This document shows, in pieces, positions 51,103 to 60,547 of a stretch of 64,000 nt of DNA. A program made the translations under genes and the position numbers. Positions within the stretch are counted from its first letter, which is position 1, and every line of letters begins with the position of its first letter. The notes beneath the pieces are model-generated. The model did not search any database. It saw only the letters and a list, made by a program, of their open reading frames with translations, and was not told where the DNA came from. This stretch comes from Terriglobia bacterium (GTDB taxonomy: Bacteria > Acidobacteriota > Terriglobia > JAIQFV01): assembly GCA_020073085.1 (NCBI GenBank), contig JAIQFV010000002.1, positions 9,586 to 73,585 of the forward strand. Direction: 5' to 3'.

Positions 51103-51912
51103 CTACCGATAAAGGCGCTCCAGGAACGCGGGAAGAATTCTATCACCTTCCAGTTGATGGTCGTGTTGGTAAGCATGGGTGTGGCCATGCCAGTCACTCC
51201 CCAGCGTGGTCACCAGGTGGTTCTTCCTAGCGGCCTTAAGAAACTGCTTTGAGGCCTTATTCTGACGGCGAAGGTTGAGAACCTCGACGCCTGACAGTCC
51301 AGACTTCATCAACAACTTGAGATTCCGGTCAAAATTCTCGACGTCCGGATGTGCCCAGACCGCCACGCCGCCCTCGCCGGTGATGGTCGCAACCACCTCC
51401 TTGGCTTGCATGCTGAACTTCGGCAAAACGCGGTCGGTCAGGTACACCTGCCGTGCTTCGGCCACCGTGGAGGCGTGCTTCTTTTCGATGAGCAGAAAGG
51501 CCAGGTGCAATTGAGTCAGGCTCTGACATCCGGCATGGGCCGGAATGTCGTCCATGGAGGCCTTCACGCCGACCTTGGCGAGGTTTTCGAGGGCGCGCTC
51601 GATGCGAACCCGGCGCTCCGCCTGCACTTCTCGAGCATGCTGCTGAAGGCGAGCGGAGGGGAATTCTTTGAAGTAGCCGAGCACGTGGATTTCCTCGCCG
51701 TTCAACATAGCGGTGAACTCGGCTGCCGGAATCAGCTTCAACGCCAGTCCACGCCTGGCGATGGCTTGGCTGGCGGCTTCGTAAGCGGCGAAGCAATCAT
51801 GATCGGTAATGGCCAGGTAATCCAGGCGCTGCTGTTCGGCCAGTTCGATAAGCCTCTCCGGCGGGAAAGAGCCGTCGGAATGATGGGTGTGAATATGCAG
51901 GTCCGCTCGCAT
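51103..51912 (-). CDS. PHP-domain phosphoesterase
   Basis: 269 residues of the TrpH/YciV (RNase AM) type PHP family: metal ligands in ADLHIHTHHSDGSF (2-15), ITDHDCFAAY, AEFTAMLNGEEIHVLGYF, VWAHPDVENF, and LGSDWHGHTH. Members hydrolyse 3',5'-nucleoside bisphosphates or trim RNA 5' ends with Mn2+. Substrate not determinable here. Cytoplasmic. The gap 51913-52277 upstream holds nothing I can identify. Confidence 0.9.
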   Translation of the reverse strand: MRADLHIHTHHSDGSFPPERLIELAEQQRLDYLAITDHDCFAAYEAASQAIARRGLALKLIPAAEFTAMLNGEEIHVLGYFKEFPSARLQQHAREVQAERRVRIERALENLAKVGVKASMDDIPAHAGCQSLTQLHLAFLLIEKKHASTVAEARQVYLTDRVLPKFSMQAKEVVATITGEGGVAVWAHPDVENFDRNLKLLMKSGLSGVEVLNLRRQNKASKQFLKAARKNHLVTTLGSDWHGHTHAYQHDHQLEGDRILPAFLERLYR

Positions 51913-52277
51913 CGTTCCTCTTGCAATCCATACGTTCCCGGCTCTAACCCCGAGCCTCGCCCCGTGAGGGAAGTAAGGGCGTCATTGTACTCAAAGTTCT
52001 CTCGAGGGGCAAATGTCGGGCAAATAGAAAACTGATGCACGAGGAACTTCAAGGTTCTCTCGGACGCGGATGAACGCGGGCGGATTCCGGAACGAATCAC
52101 CGCAGAGCACGCCATGGAAGAACCACGCCTGCTGGCGGGAGTTGATTCCCCACCTTCTCCGGGGCGCCACTTCGCACCAAGAGGGATGACCCCGTTGTCT
52201 TGACGGGACTTCTCGGGCAACGATCCGATTTCAGCGGTCTTGAGGAGACTGGATGAGCTCCCGGCCTCCCAGCCGGC

Positions 52278-53978
52278 TTATATCACCGCGCGGCGTTCGC
52301 CGAGGAGCAGTTCACGCAGCAGGGGGATAGGAGGAAAGCCATTTTGCACGCAGGCATTGTGAAACTTTTTGAGCGAGAATCCGGCGCCTTGTCTTCTTTG
52401 AAGTTCTTCGCGGAGTCGAAGCAGTTGCATCTTTCCGAGGGTGTAGACGAGATAAGTGGGGTCGACGACGCCCCGCTTGGCCTCGCGGTCGGCGTTGACG
52501 GGCTGCATATGGGCATTGCGGATGAAGAAATTTTTGGCCTGACGGAAGGACATGCTTCCCGCGTGCATCTCAATCCCCACAATAAAGCGGCACAAGCGCA
52601 GCTGGGCTTCGTGGAGTTGCGCCATGTGGAGTCGCGGATCGCCCTCTCCAAAGCCCTGCTCGATCATCATCTGCTCACAATAGTGCGCCCATCCTTCCAC
52701 GTGCGAAGTGGCGCCAAAGAGCCGCCGCACCTTGGACGGATGCCGGTTGACCCAAAGGAAGTGAACGAGGTGCCCGGGATAGGCTTCGTGGATCGACGTG
52801 GTGAGAATCAGGTGGTGTGAAAAGAATCGCAGATGCTGCTCTCTCGCTTCTGGGCTCCACTTTGGATCCGGAAGCGTGACGTAATAATAATATTCGCGCG
52901 CCTTCTTCTCAAACGGACCGGGCACGTCAAGGGATGCGAAGGTCAGCTCCCTCAGGAATTCCGGGCTTTCGTTGACGGTACAAAGAGTTCCTTGCCCCGA
53001 CGCGCGGGAGATCGGGGGAAGCGAGATCAGGTCGCGCTGCACCAGAAAATCCTGCAGTTGGCCGAGCACCCCGGCCGTGACGGCGAGCACCTGATCGCCG
53101 GCGGGATGATCACGGGTGATGAGGTCGAGGATTTCTTCGGGATCTTTCCGGCGATCAATAGAAGAACCCAGGCGGTGAAACATCTCGTGGTTTTCTTTTA
53201 ATGATTCGTGCGCTTTCGCGAGCAGGTGTTCGAGGGGTAGATCGACCCACTCCTCCAGCCAGAGCTTTCTGCGATAGCGATATTCACCGATCCCAAACCG
53301 TTCCGGACCGCGGGGGAGAAGCCGTTCCCTCAAAAAGCTGATAAACCCGGAAAAGGCTGCCATGGCCTCGCGGTTTGAATCTTCAAACTCGGCGAGAAGC
53401 CCGGGGTCCCGGGTCTCAGTTGCAACCGCGGGCAGTGTGTGTTCCAGGAAATGCAGGGTCCCTTCAAATTGCCGGATGGCCAGCTGTACCATCATCCGGG
53501 GCACCCGGCGCAGGTTCTTGCGGGCGGCCGCCAGGGCCCCGGGGATCTGTCGCTCGCGTTCAATAATCGCCCGGACCCGGGTGCGCAAGGGAGCGAACGC
53601 CCTTTTCATGAGCAGGAAAAGCGAGGCATTGAGGAGGTCATTGTAGACGCTGGGATTGCGCTCCCAAGAGCGCATTTCTTCGAGCTCGAATAAAGCAGCC
53701 TCCAGCGTCCCTTTCATTATTTGAAAGTCGAGTCGCAACTGAGGCGGGAGACCTTCGACCGAACCTTCGCCGGTCCGAGCTCCAATCCTGTTCAATCGGG
53801 AGAGGGCGTGTTTCAGCCGTGAGCTATCCCGAGCAATGCCGCTCTGGCTGAAATCAGATATTCGGTGATCATGCGTGTGAATCCCCGAGGCGGTTGCAAT
53901 CTCAGGATGAAATGCAAAGTACTCTTTAAGAAAATCATCGACAAAGCAGTGGAATTCATTTCGAATTGTTTGAGTCAT
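52278..53978 (-). CDS. DUF885-family metallohydrolase-like protein
   Basis: 566 residues, all helical, of the DUF885 family, which resembles M2/M3-type zinc carboxypeptidases. The HEAYPGHLVHF zinc motif and the downstream Glu ligand in HVEGWAHYCEQMM are intact, followed by DPTYLVYTLGKMQLLRLREE. No signal peptide is visible, unlike many DUF885 proteins that are exported. A peptidase or dipeptidase is likely, substrate unknown. Confidence 0.88.
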   Translation of the reverse strand: MTQTIRNEFHCFVDDFLKEYFAFHPEIATASGIHTHDHRISDFSQSGIARDSSRLKHALSRLNRIGARTGEGSVEGLPPQLRLDFQIMKGTLEAALFELEEMRSWERNPSVYNDLLNASLFLLMKRAFAPLRTRVRAIIERERQIPGALAAARKNLRRVPRMMVQLAIRQFEGTLHFLEHTLPAVATETRDPGLLAEFEDSNREAMAAFSGFISFLRERLLPRGPERFGIGEYRYRRKLWLEEWVDLPLEHLLAKAHESLKENHEMFHRLGSSIDRRKDPEEILDLITRDHPAGDQVLAVTAGVLGQLQDFLVQRDLISLPPISRASGQGTLCTVNESPEFLRELTFASLDVPGPFEKKAREYYYYVTLPDPKWSPEAREQHLRFFSHHLILTTSIHEAYPGHLVHFLWVNRHPSKVRRLFGATSHVEGWAHYCEQMMIEQGFGEGDPRLHMAQLHEAQLRLCRFIVGIEMHAGSMSFRQAKNFFIRNAHMQPVNADREAKRGVVDPTYLVYTLGKMQLLRLREELQRRQGAGFSLKKFHNACVQNGFPPIPLLRELLLGERRAVI

Positions 53979-54248
53979 TACCCTTCCTCATGGGGGGAAA
54001 GTGGAGGACCGGCTGCGCTTAGACTATCGCCGATCATTATTACGACAAGTTTACAACAAATCGGGTCAAGTGGGGCAAAATTCATCCTGAACTCCGAAGT
54101 TAAAGGCTCACGGCCATCCTCTAAGACAGGGCGGAGAATATAGTTTTTCTCTGATCCTTGAGGCGGGACCTGAACGGGACATCGCTGGTCCGTCGAGTGT
54201 CTTGAAGAGGGGGCCTCGCCCAGGCCGATCGAGGAGGTAAACCTCAGT

Positions 54249-55013
54249 TTAGAACTCGTGTTTAGTCACCCGCGAATCTGCGGGTGCAAATTCGCAGACA
54301 AAATCGCCGATCCGGTTTGTGGCCGCACCGTCGACTCCCAGCTGTTCCAGTTTTTTCAAGCGGGGAAGATCATCCACGGTGTACACACCCAACTCCATTC
54401 CCCGGCGGTGGGTTTCATGGATGACTTCAGGATGTTTCTCGACAAGATCCACGCGCCCCATCAGGAAGCGGGCGTCCAGGCTTTTTGAGACCGCAAACAT
54501 TCTGTGGGGACGGTAACGATCAAAGAGCAAGCCCAAGCGCACGTCGGTGCACATCGACCGCATCTCTTCGAGGGCGGGCCACTCAAAGGAGATGAAAGTG
54601 ACCTCGTCCACGAGCGCCAACTCACGCACCAGCCGGATCATTTCACGGCGATCGCTTCCGTCTCGTGCCAGCCCCTCCCGTTTGAGCTCAGCGAAAAGAT
54701 GGGCGCGGTGCTGGACTTGGAGCAGCAGCTCTTTGAATGTGGGGATGCGCTCGGAGACAAAGCGTGATCCGAACTTCCTGGCATACCCTGCGGAAAGAGG
54801 GCGCAATTCCTCCAGGGTTTTCGACCGGACCGCGCCACGACCCGTCGAGGTCCGGTTCAGCGTCCCGTCATGTAGAATCACCAGCTGGCCGTCGCGGGTC
54901 CGTTGCAGGTCACATTCCACGGCGGTTGCCCCGCACTCGAGCGCGAGTTCAAAGGCCGCCGGGGTATTCTCAGGAGCGAGGGAGGAGTAGCCGCGATGAG
55001 CAATCAGGCGCAT
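54249..55013 (-). CDS. Glycerophosphodiester phosphodiesterase
   Basis: Hydrolyses glycerophosphodiesters to glycerol-3-phosphate and an alcohol. 254 residues with IAHRGYSSLAPENTPAAF (catalytic His), AVECDLQRTRDGQLVILHDG (metal ligands Glu/Asp and His), and C-terminal GVYTVDDLPRLKKLEQLGVD. No signal peptide, UgpQ-like cytoplasmic form. Start is ATG 55013; no clear RBS, and TTG 55022 is possible. The gap 53979-54248 before the next gene is empty. Confidence 0.92.
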   Translation of the reverse strand: MRLIAHRGYSSLAPENTPAAFELALECGATAVECDLQRTRDGQLVILHDGTLNRTSTGRGAVRSKTLEELRPLSAGYARKFGSRFVSERIPTFKELLLQVQHRAHLFAELKREGLARDGSDRREMIRLVRELALVDEVTFISFEWPALEEMRSMCTDVRLGLLFDRYRPHRMFAVSKSLDARFLMGRVDLVEKHPEVIHETHRRGMELGVYTVDDLPRLKKLEQLGVDGAATNRIGDFVCEFAPADSRVTKHEF

Positions 55014-55109
55014 GGTTTTCAAAAGGAGGTTTGCGGGCAGGTGACCACTCCCGCCAGGGCCTTCGGCAGGGAGGAGGGAAGAAAAGTCACTGTCTCGACG
55101 GCTGGCGTT

Positions 55110-55544
55110 TCATTTGGGAGGCACATAATGGATGTAGGCGGTCATCATCTTGAGTTCATGGTCCTTTTCGTCCAAATCCACCATTAACAAATCGCGCAAT
55201 GAGACCAGTCCGAGCAATTCGCCCGCCCGAACGATCGGCAGATGGCGAACATTGAGCTGCTTCATCTTTCGCAGGCAGTTTTCGTAAGTCTCGTCGGCAT
55301 CCGCGGATACCACCTCCCGCGTCATCACCTCTTCGATCTTCGTTTTAGCCGGGTCCAGTCCCCGCATCACGACGCGCTTCATCAGATCCCGTTCCGAGAA
55401 AATCCCCGCCAGGCGATCCGCTTCCAGGACAACCACGGCGCCGACATTCCGGCTCCCCATGTAGTTCGCCGCTTCCTGGACAGTCTGGCCCGTGCGGACA
55501 AAGTACACCTCACGATTGGCCACAAGTTCAGCGATCTTTTTCAT
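55110..55544 (-). CDS. Tandem CBS-domain protein
   Basis: 145 residues made of two CBS motifs: VRTGQTVQEAANYMGSRNVG with VVVLEADRLAGIFSERDLM, and VSADADETYENCLRKMKQLN with LPIVRAGELLGLVSLRDLL. Such stand-alone pairs bind adenine nucleotides and regulate partner proteins. ATG 55544 with AAGGAG upstream is preferred to a longer ORF start at 55694. Partner not known. Confidence 0.92.
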   Translation of the reverse strand: MKKIAELVANREVYFVRTGQTVQEAANYMGSRNVGAVVVLEADRLAGIFSERDLMKRVVMRGLDPAKTKIEEVMTREVVSADADETYENCLRKMKQLNVRHLPIVRAGELLGLVSLRDLLMVDLDEKDHELKMMTAYIHYVPPK

Positions 55545-55701
55545 GTACGCTTCTCCTTGAGAGAATTCAGCTAAAATGAATGCGAACCGCGCGAGCTTGG
55601 AGCGACCGCGGGCCCTCCAGGACAAGGACCGGCTTCCCAAAACGCCGCCACCTGACCTGATGAATCGACGCGAGACGGCACACCGACGCGCCATGGCCGT
55701 C

Positions 55702-56844
55702 CTAGGACTCCGGCGAATCCAGCGCGGCGATGGCGGCCGCGGGCTTCAGATCGACTTGCTCCTGGGTCTGTAAAGTCTGGTCTAACCGGCCTTGCAGTTT
55801 GTCGAGGCGTTTTTCGGCGTCTGTATAACTGGACTGGGCGTGCCCGAGATGTTTTCCCATCAACTGGAAGGCGTCCTCGAACTTTGCAAAATCGCCCCGC
55901 AGCTGCTGGAGACTTCGAATGATTTCATGCGCGCTCTCCTCGACATGCAAACCGCGCAACCCGAGCAGGATCGCCTGCAAATAGGCATAAAAGCTGTTGG
56001 GAGAGACCGGGACGACGTGTTTCTGGAGTGCGTAACTCGCAATGCTTTTATCGTCGCCGAAGTTTTCGTCCTTGATGATGGTTTCGTAGTACACGTTTTC
56101 AGCCGGAATGTACATCAAGGCAAAATCAAAGGTCTTCTCCTCGGGGACGATGTACTTGTTGGCGATCGAGTCGATGTGTCTCTTAACGTCCTGGACAAAG
56201 CTGCGATGGGTGGACCGACGGTCCTCGTCGGTGGCCGCTTCCATCAATCGCTTGAAGCCCTCCAGGGGAAATTTGGAATCCACGGGGACAATCCCGTTCA
56301 TCACATGGAGCGCGGCGTCCACCCGTTCTCCTCTTTTGAAGGGGTATTGCATGGTGTAACAGTGGGGTGGAAAAATCTGCTGGAGCAGGTCCTCCAGGAA
56401 CAATTCGCCCAAGCCCCCTCGCAACTTGGGGGCTCGAAGGATGTTCTGCAATTCGGTCAGGTTCTTTCCCATTTCGTAGATCCGCTTGGACGCCTCGTCG
56501 AGGGCCCCCAGCCGGTTCTGAACTTCTCCCACGACCCGGGCCGCATTATCGAGCCTCTGACCGATCGCTCCCTGTGATGACTGGATCTGAGACGTCATTT
56601 GATTCAGGTTGGTGTTCACGGTCGTCATCGTCTGGGACATCTGCTGCGAGATCAGCTGGGTGTTGGCCGCGAGCGTCTCCTGCAATTGTTGTCTCAAGGC
56701 ATCGACTTGCTGCTGCATCAACTGCAAAGCCGGGGAAGGGTCACTGGCGGGGTGGAGGGCCTGGAATTGAGCCCGGAGATAGAACCCCAAAGCCACGATG
56801 GCGATGGCAAGAAACAACGCAATGAAAACCGTCTCAGTGGACAT
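55702..56844 (-). CDS. rmuC: RmuC-family DNA recombination protein
   Basis: 380 residues: one membrane helix (VFIALFLAIAIVALGFYL), a coiled coil of about 100 residues (LQLMQQQVDALRQQLQETLA), and the RmuC nuclease-like domain (LRAPKLRGGLGELFLEDLLQ, YPFKRGERVDAALHVMNGIV, VDSKFPLEGFKRL). RmuC limits inversions and is thought to be a nuclease acting on DNA structures. ATG 56844 is chosen over a TTG at 56865. Confidence 0.93.
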   Translation of the reverse strand: MSTETVFIALFLAIAIVALGFYLRAQFQALHPASDPSPALQLMQQQVDALRQQLQETLAANTQLISQQMSQTMTTVNTNLNQMTSQIQSSQGAIGQRLDNAARVVGEVQNRLGALDEASKRIYEMGKNLTELQNILRAPKLRGGLGELFLEDLLQQIFPPHCYTMQYPFKRGERVDAALHVMNGIVPVDSKFPLEGFKRLMEAATDEDRRSTHRSFVQDVKRHIDSIANKYIVPEEKTFDFALMYIPAENVYYETIIKDENFGDDKSIASYALQKHVVPVSPNSFYAYLQAILLGLRGLHVEESAHEIIRSLQQLRGDFAKFEDAFQLMGKHLGHAQSSYTDAEKRLDKLQGRLDQTLQTQEQVDLKPAAAIAALDSPES

Positions 56845-57171
56845 CAGAATTCCCGGCGAATTCAAACGGGCTTGCTCACAAGATCATCAACGTAAGGAGA
56901 GCCCCGATTATACTAAAGATTGGCCCCCTCTGCGAAATTAGTTCGGGGTTAGCCGGGCGGATCACCCGGCGCAATCCGCCGGTTACCCTCTCATTTTCTC
57001 CGCATACCCGATTTCGGTCGCGAAGAAGAAAAGAACTCAGGAGAATGTGTCCTGCAACCTCGGTGAGTGAAAACACAGAGATCCTGTCTAGGAAGCAACT
57101 GGAGCGGTTTGAGAAACAATTTGCCGGATTCGCCGATAAACGTCCCCTGAACGACCGGCCAGTGGTAGATT

Positions 57172-57177
57172 TATAAT
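57172..57177 (+). promoter_or_regulatory. Candidate -10 box of the LytS-type kinase gene
   Basis: TATAAT at 57172-57177 is consensus and about 55 bp before the kinase ATG; only a poor -35 match (CTGAAC) lies upstream. Nothing else is seen in 56845-57230. Confidence 0.4.
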
Positions 57178-57230
57178 ATCGGAAAAAGCGTTGCCACCCC
57201 GGCACTAGAACGACCCATGAAGGCAAACCG

Positions 57231-59408
57231 ATGAACGAATTATCCATTCTTCCCGCAGGTTTGTTGTTTCTGGCAGCGATGGCCTGTCTTGGGCTGGGGG
57301 TGGCCATTTATCGTCGCACGGAACGAAGCACAGAGATGACCGTTCTGCTCCTCATGCTGGTCAGTCTCATCGGCCTCTATCTGACCCTCGGCACAAACAG
57401 TGTCTTGTATGGCGCATTGCGCCTCATCGACATCAAGACTCATTACGTCCTGCTCGTCTCGGGAGACCTGTGGCGCTTAGTGTTCTTTGCGCTCCTCGGT
57501 CATTTCCTCGCATTATCCTACCGGCGGCTGGTTTGCGATACGGAAGGGATTTCCCGCGGGGATTGGCCGATCCTGCAAAGCTCCCCGGATCCGCGGATGG
57601 CCTATGGTCTCTTGCTATTTTTTACTTATGGCGCCGCCCTGTTCGCCATCGCCGTCTATACCCAGTCATTCATTGAGAACTTGCGAAACTTTCAAAGCTG
57701 GCGGGGGGCCAGCCTCCCCGAACCACCCAGTTTTGTGACTGGTTTCTTCACTGGTTTCAGCAGTACCCTGTGGCTCGTTATTCAAATTCAGATCCTCTCC
57801 TCGATCTATCGGCACTTGCCGGAAGGCCATAAGAAATCGCGTTTCGCCCGCTGGATTTTTGAGGAATACGCATCCCCCACCAAGTGGGGCTTGATCCAGC
57901 TTCACCTTTCTGAACGACCCCCCACGGATTCCAAGGCCCGGGGACAGACGGACCCTGCGGCCAAAGTCTATACCAGCCCCGACGAGTGGAAGGCCTTTTT
58001 GACGCTGGTGATCGGCACTCTCGTTGGGGTGATCCTGAGTGCGTATCGAAGTGAAGGCAACCTGCTCCGTCAGAAATTCGAGCTCCTTTTCAACCTCCTG
58101 TTGCTCCTCGTGGTGTTACCCCTGATTTATTACAAGACCCGATTCATCTTCTTCGACGTCCTCATCAAGCGGGGAGTCCTCGCCGTGGTCTTGCTCGTCT
58201 CGGGCGGCTTCTACTTCATCGGGTTTCTTTATCCCCTGGCTGAGGTCATGGACACGCGGATCGCCAGGGCGGGTTCGTTCACGGTGGGGGTGGGCGGCGT
58301 TGTCTTTGTCTTGTTCTGGACCCTGCTTTCCAACCGCATGAATGCCATGATGGACCGCTGGCTCTTCCGACGGCCTGACTATCCTCAATCCATCCTTGAG
58401 ATCAACACGGGGATGAGGCGGTTCACCAATCGTCACACCCTGGTCGACTATGTGACTCACCGTCTTCAAACCATCTTGAGCGCAGCGTACGTCCAACTGG
58501 TTGCTTCCTCCATCTCTGACTCCCTCAACGGCACTGACATTCCCGTTGACCCTGTGTCTAACCTGGCGGCGGCCTCCGATGAATTTCATGAGCGGGGGGC
58601 CTCGGTGGAAGTGGAGACCTCAGAACGTCATTTTGGATGTCTCATCTTCGGCAAGCGTCCGCGGGGACTACAATACCAAAGCGAGGACTTGAATTTCCTG
58701 ATGACCATCAGCAGTCAGTTGGCCGGAATGCTTCAGAATCTTGAACTGCACGAGGAACAGGAGGCCCAAGCCCGCCGGGAGCAGGCATTGCGAGAGTTGG
58801 CGGCCCAGGCTGAGGTTAAGGCGTTGCGGGCCCAGATCAACCCGCATTTTCTCTTCAATGCCCTCAACACACTTGCTGAACTCGTCCAAGAGGATCCTTC
58901 CGCTGCGGAGGCCACGATTCTGAATCTTTCCAAGGTCTTTCGTTTTGCGCTCGATTCGACCCACCGCGAGAAGGTCCCCCTGGGCGAGGAGATCGAATTT
59001 GTGCAGTCCTATCTCGAGGTCGAACGTGTCCGCTTTGAGGACAAGTTGAATTACGAAATCACTGTACCGGACGAGCTGAGATCCGTTCCCATCCCTGCGA
59101 TGCTCATCCAGCCTCTTGTGGAAAACGCCGTCAGGCACGGAATCTCTCACAAGCTGGATGGCGGAACCATCCGTATTGGTGCGAGCCTCCAGGAAGGTAA
59201 GATCAGGTTCGACATCGAGGACAACGGGGTGGGATTCCGGCCGGAGGTGACGCTGCGGGGAAATCATCGTAGTATAGGCCTGTCCAACGTCCGCCAGCGT
59301 CTCGAGACATTGTATGGTCCCGGCCATTTCGCGATCTCATCGACCCCGGGCGTGGGAACCACAGTCCGACTCGAGTTAGAGTTGGAAAAGCAGTTTCATC
59401 ACGAGTGA
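57231..59408 (+). CDS. LytS/YehU-type membrane histidine kinase
   Basis: 725 residues. About eight or nine transmembrane helices in the first 380 residues (PAGLLFLAAMACLGLGVAIY, MTVLLLMLVSLIGLYLTLG and so on), a GAF-like domain at about 400-500, and the HisKA_7TM-independent His_kinase (PF06580) domain with phospho-acceptor His539 in INPHFLFNALN and the HATPase motif ENAVRHG with DNGVGF. Paired with the LytTR regulator 160 bp downstream. Membrane-embedded signal is unknown. Confidence 0.93.
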   Translation: MNELSILPAGLLFLAAMACLGLGVAIYRRTERSTEMTVLLLMLVSLIGLYLTLGTNSVLYGALRLIDIKTHYVLLVSGDLWRLVFFALLGHFLALSYRRLVCDTEGISRGDWPILQSSPDPRMAYGLLLFFTYGAALFAIAVYTQSFIENLRNFQSWRGASLPEPPSFVTGFFTGFSSTLWLVIQIQILSSIYRHLPEGHKKSRFARWIFEEYASPTKWGLIQLHLSERPPTDSKARGQTDPAAKVYTSPDEWKAFLTLVIGTLVGVILSAYRSEGNLLRQKFELLFNLLLLLVVLPLIYYKTRFIFFDVLIKRGVLAVVLLVSGGFYFIGFLYPLAEVMDTRIARAGSFTVGVGGVVFVLFWTLLSNRMNAMMDRWLFRRPDYPQSILEINTGMRRFTNRHTLVDYVTHRLQTILSAAYVQLVASSISDSLNGTDIPVDPVSNLAAASDEFHERGASVEVETSERHFGCLIFGKRPRGLQYQSEDLNFLMTISSQLAGMLQNLELHEEQEAQARREQALRELAAQAEVKALRAQINPHFLFNALNTLAELVQEDPSAAEATILNLSKVFRFALDSTHREKVPLGEEIEFVQSYLEVERVRFEDKLNYEITVPDELRSVPIPAMLIQPLVENAVRHGISHKLDGGTIRIGASLQEGKIRFDIEDNGVGFRPEVTLRGNHRSIGLSNVRQRLETLYGPGHFAISSTPGVGTTVRLELELEKQFHHE

Positions 59409-59570
59409 GGCCTCTCCGGGGGTGGACTTGTTCCTGCGGTCTCCCCGCCCTGCCCTTGCGGCGGCCGGAAATGTCCTAGGAGGATGGAATCTTGAACTCA
59501 TCCAGAGAGCGAGGGGCCGATCCCCCGTGGTGGCCTTGTCAATCGCGTCTCGTGAAGGAAGGAAAGAATC

Positions 59571-60332
59571 ATGCGGCTCCTGTTAGTCGATGATGAAAGG
59601 AGAGCGCGCAACCGTTTGCGTCAGCTGGTGGCCGGGCTGCCCGGGGTTGAGATCATGGGGGAAGCCGGCGACGGCATTACCGCCCTGGAAATTATCGCCA
59701 GGGGAAAGCCGGATGTCGTGTTGCTGGACGTCCAAATGCCGGGACTCAACGGCATCGAGATGGTGGGCGAATTAAGGGGGCCTCATGTTCCCTTGATCAT
59801 TTTTGTCACCGCTTATGACCGTTACGCCCTTCAGGCGTTTGAAGTCAGTGCCGTGGATTACCTGCTCAAGCCCGTTTCGACAGATCGGCTGCAGACGGCA
59901 TTGTCGAAGGCGGGCGATCACCTGCAGGCACGGGCTCTTCCCGCTTTTGCCCTCGAGCAGATGACTCGCCTTATGACCACCCTGGAATCGAGCCGGCGGC
60001 TGTCGGTTGAACGTGTGGTGGGAAGACGCGGAGCCAAGCTCCAGGTCATCCCGGTCGAAAGCGTTCAAGCCTTCGTGGCCGACAACGAACTGGTTTTCGC
60101 ACTGACTGAGAACGACCGCGTGCCCGTCAATCACACGCTCAGAGAACTCGAGGGCAGATTGGATCCGGGTCACTTTGTGCGGGTGCATAAGCAGACGATC
60201 GTCAACCTGCTCCAGATCGTGGAGGTCGAACCCATGTTCAAAGGCGGGGCGGTCGCGAGACTGCGGTCCGGCAGGCGCATCGACATCAGCCGCCGTTATG
60301 CCGCCGGATTAAGAGAGAAACTGGGCGGGTAA
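59571..60332 (+). CDS. LytTR-family response regulator
   Basis: 253 residues. Receiver domain 1-120 with acceptor Asp53 (LLDVQMPG) and Lys in YLLKPVS, then the LytTR DNA-binding domain at about 145-250 (VERVVGRRGAKLQVIPVESV, LRELEGRLDPGHFVRVHKQT, RSGRRIDISRRYAAGL). ATG 59571 follows GAAGGAAAG. Partner of the LytS-type kinase immediately upstream. Confidence 0.95.
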   Translation: MRLLLVDDERRARNRLRQLVAGLPGVEIMGEAGDGITALEIIARGKPDVVLLDVQMPGLNGIEMVGELRGPHVPLIIFVTAYDRYALQAFEVSAVDYLLKPVSTDRLQTALSKAGDHLQARALPAFALEQMTRLMTTLESSRRLSVERVVGRRGAKLQVIPVESVQAFVADNELVFALTENDRVPVNHTLRELEGRLDPGHFVRVHKQTIVNLLQIVEVEPMFKGGAVARLRSGRRIDISRRYAAGLREKLGG

Positions 60333-60415
60333 GAATTGCGTATAACCAGCAAGGATGCCCCTCCTCACCCGTCCTGAAAGGCCCGGCCAGGTATTTTGGA
60401 ATGAGAGAGGGTCCC

Positions 60416-60435
60416 CCGAAGTCGACCGACTTCGG
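60416..60435. promoter_or_regulatory. 9-bp perfect inverted repeat before M16 operon
   Basis: CCGAAGTCG (60416-60424) and CGACTTCGG (60427-60435) with 2 bp between, in the 215-bp gap between the LytTR regulator and the first M16 gene. Either terminator of the regulator gene or an operator; no T tract follows, which favours the latter slightly. Confidence 0.35.
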
Positions 60436-60547
60436 AAGTTGCGGTCCTGCTGGGGCGTCGTGAATCTGTGGCATCGTACCGAGTCAAGAGTGCACCGCAC
60501 GCTGCTGGAAGCATTCTCTTGCAGTCATTCACTTTCCGGAGGGTTCT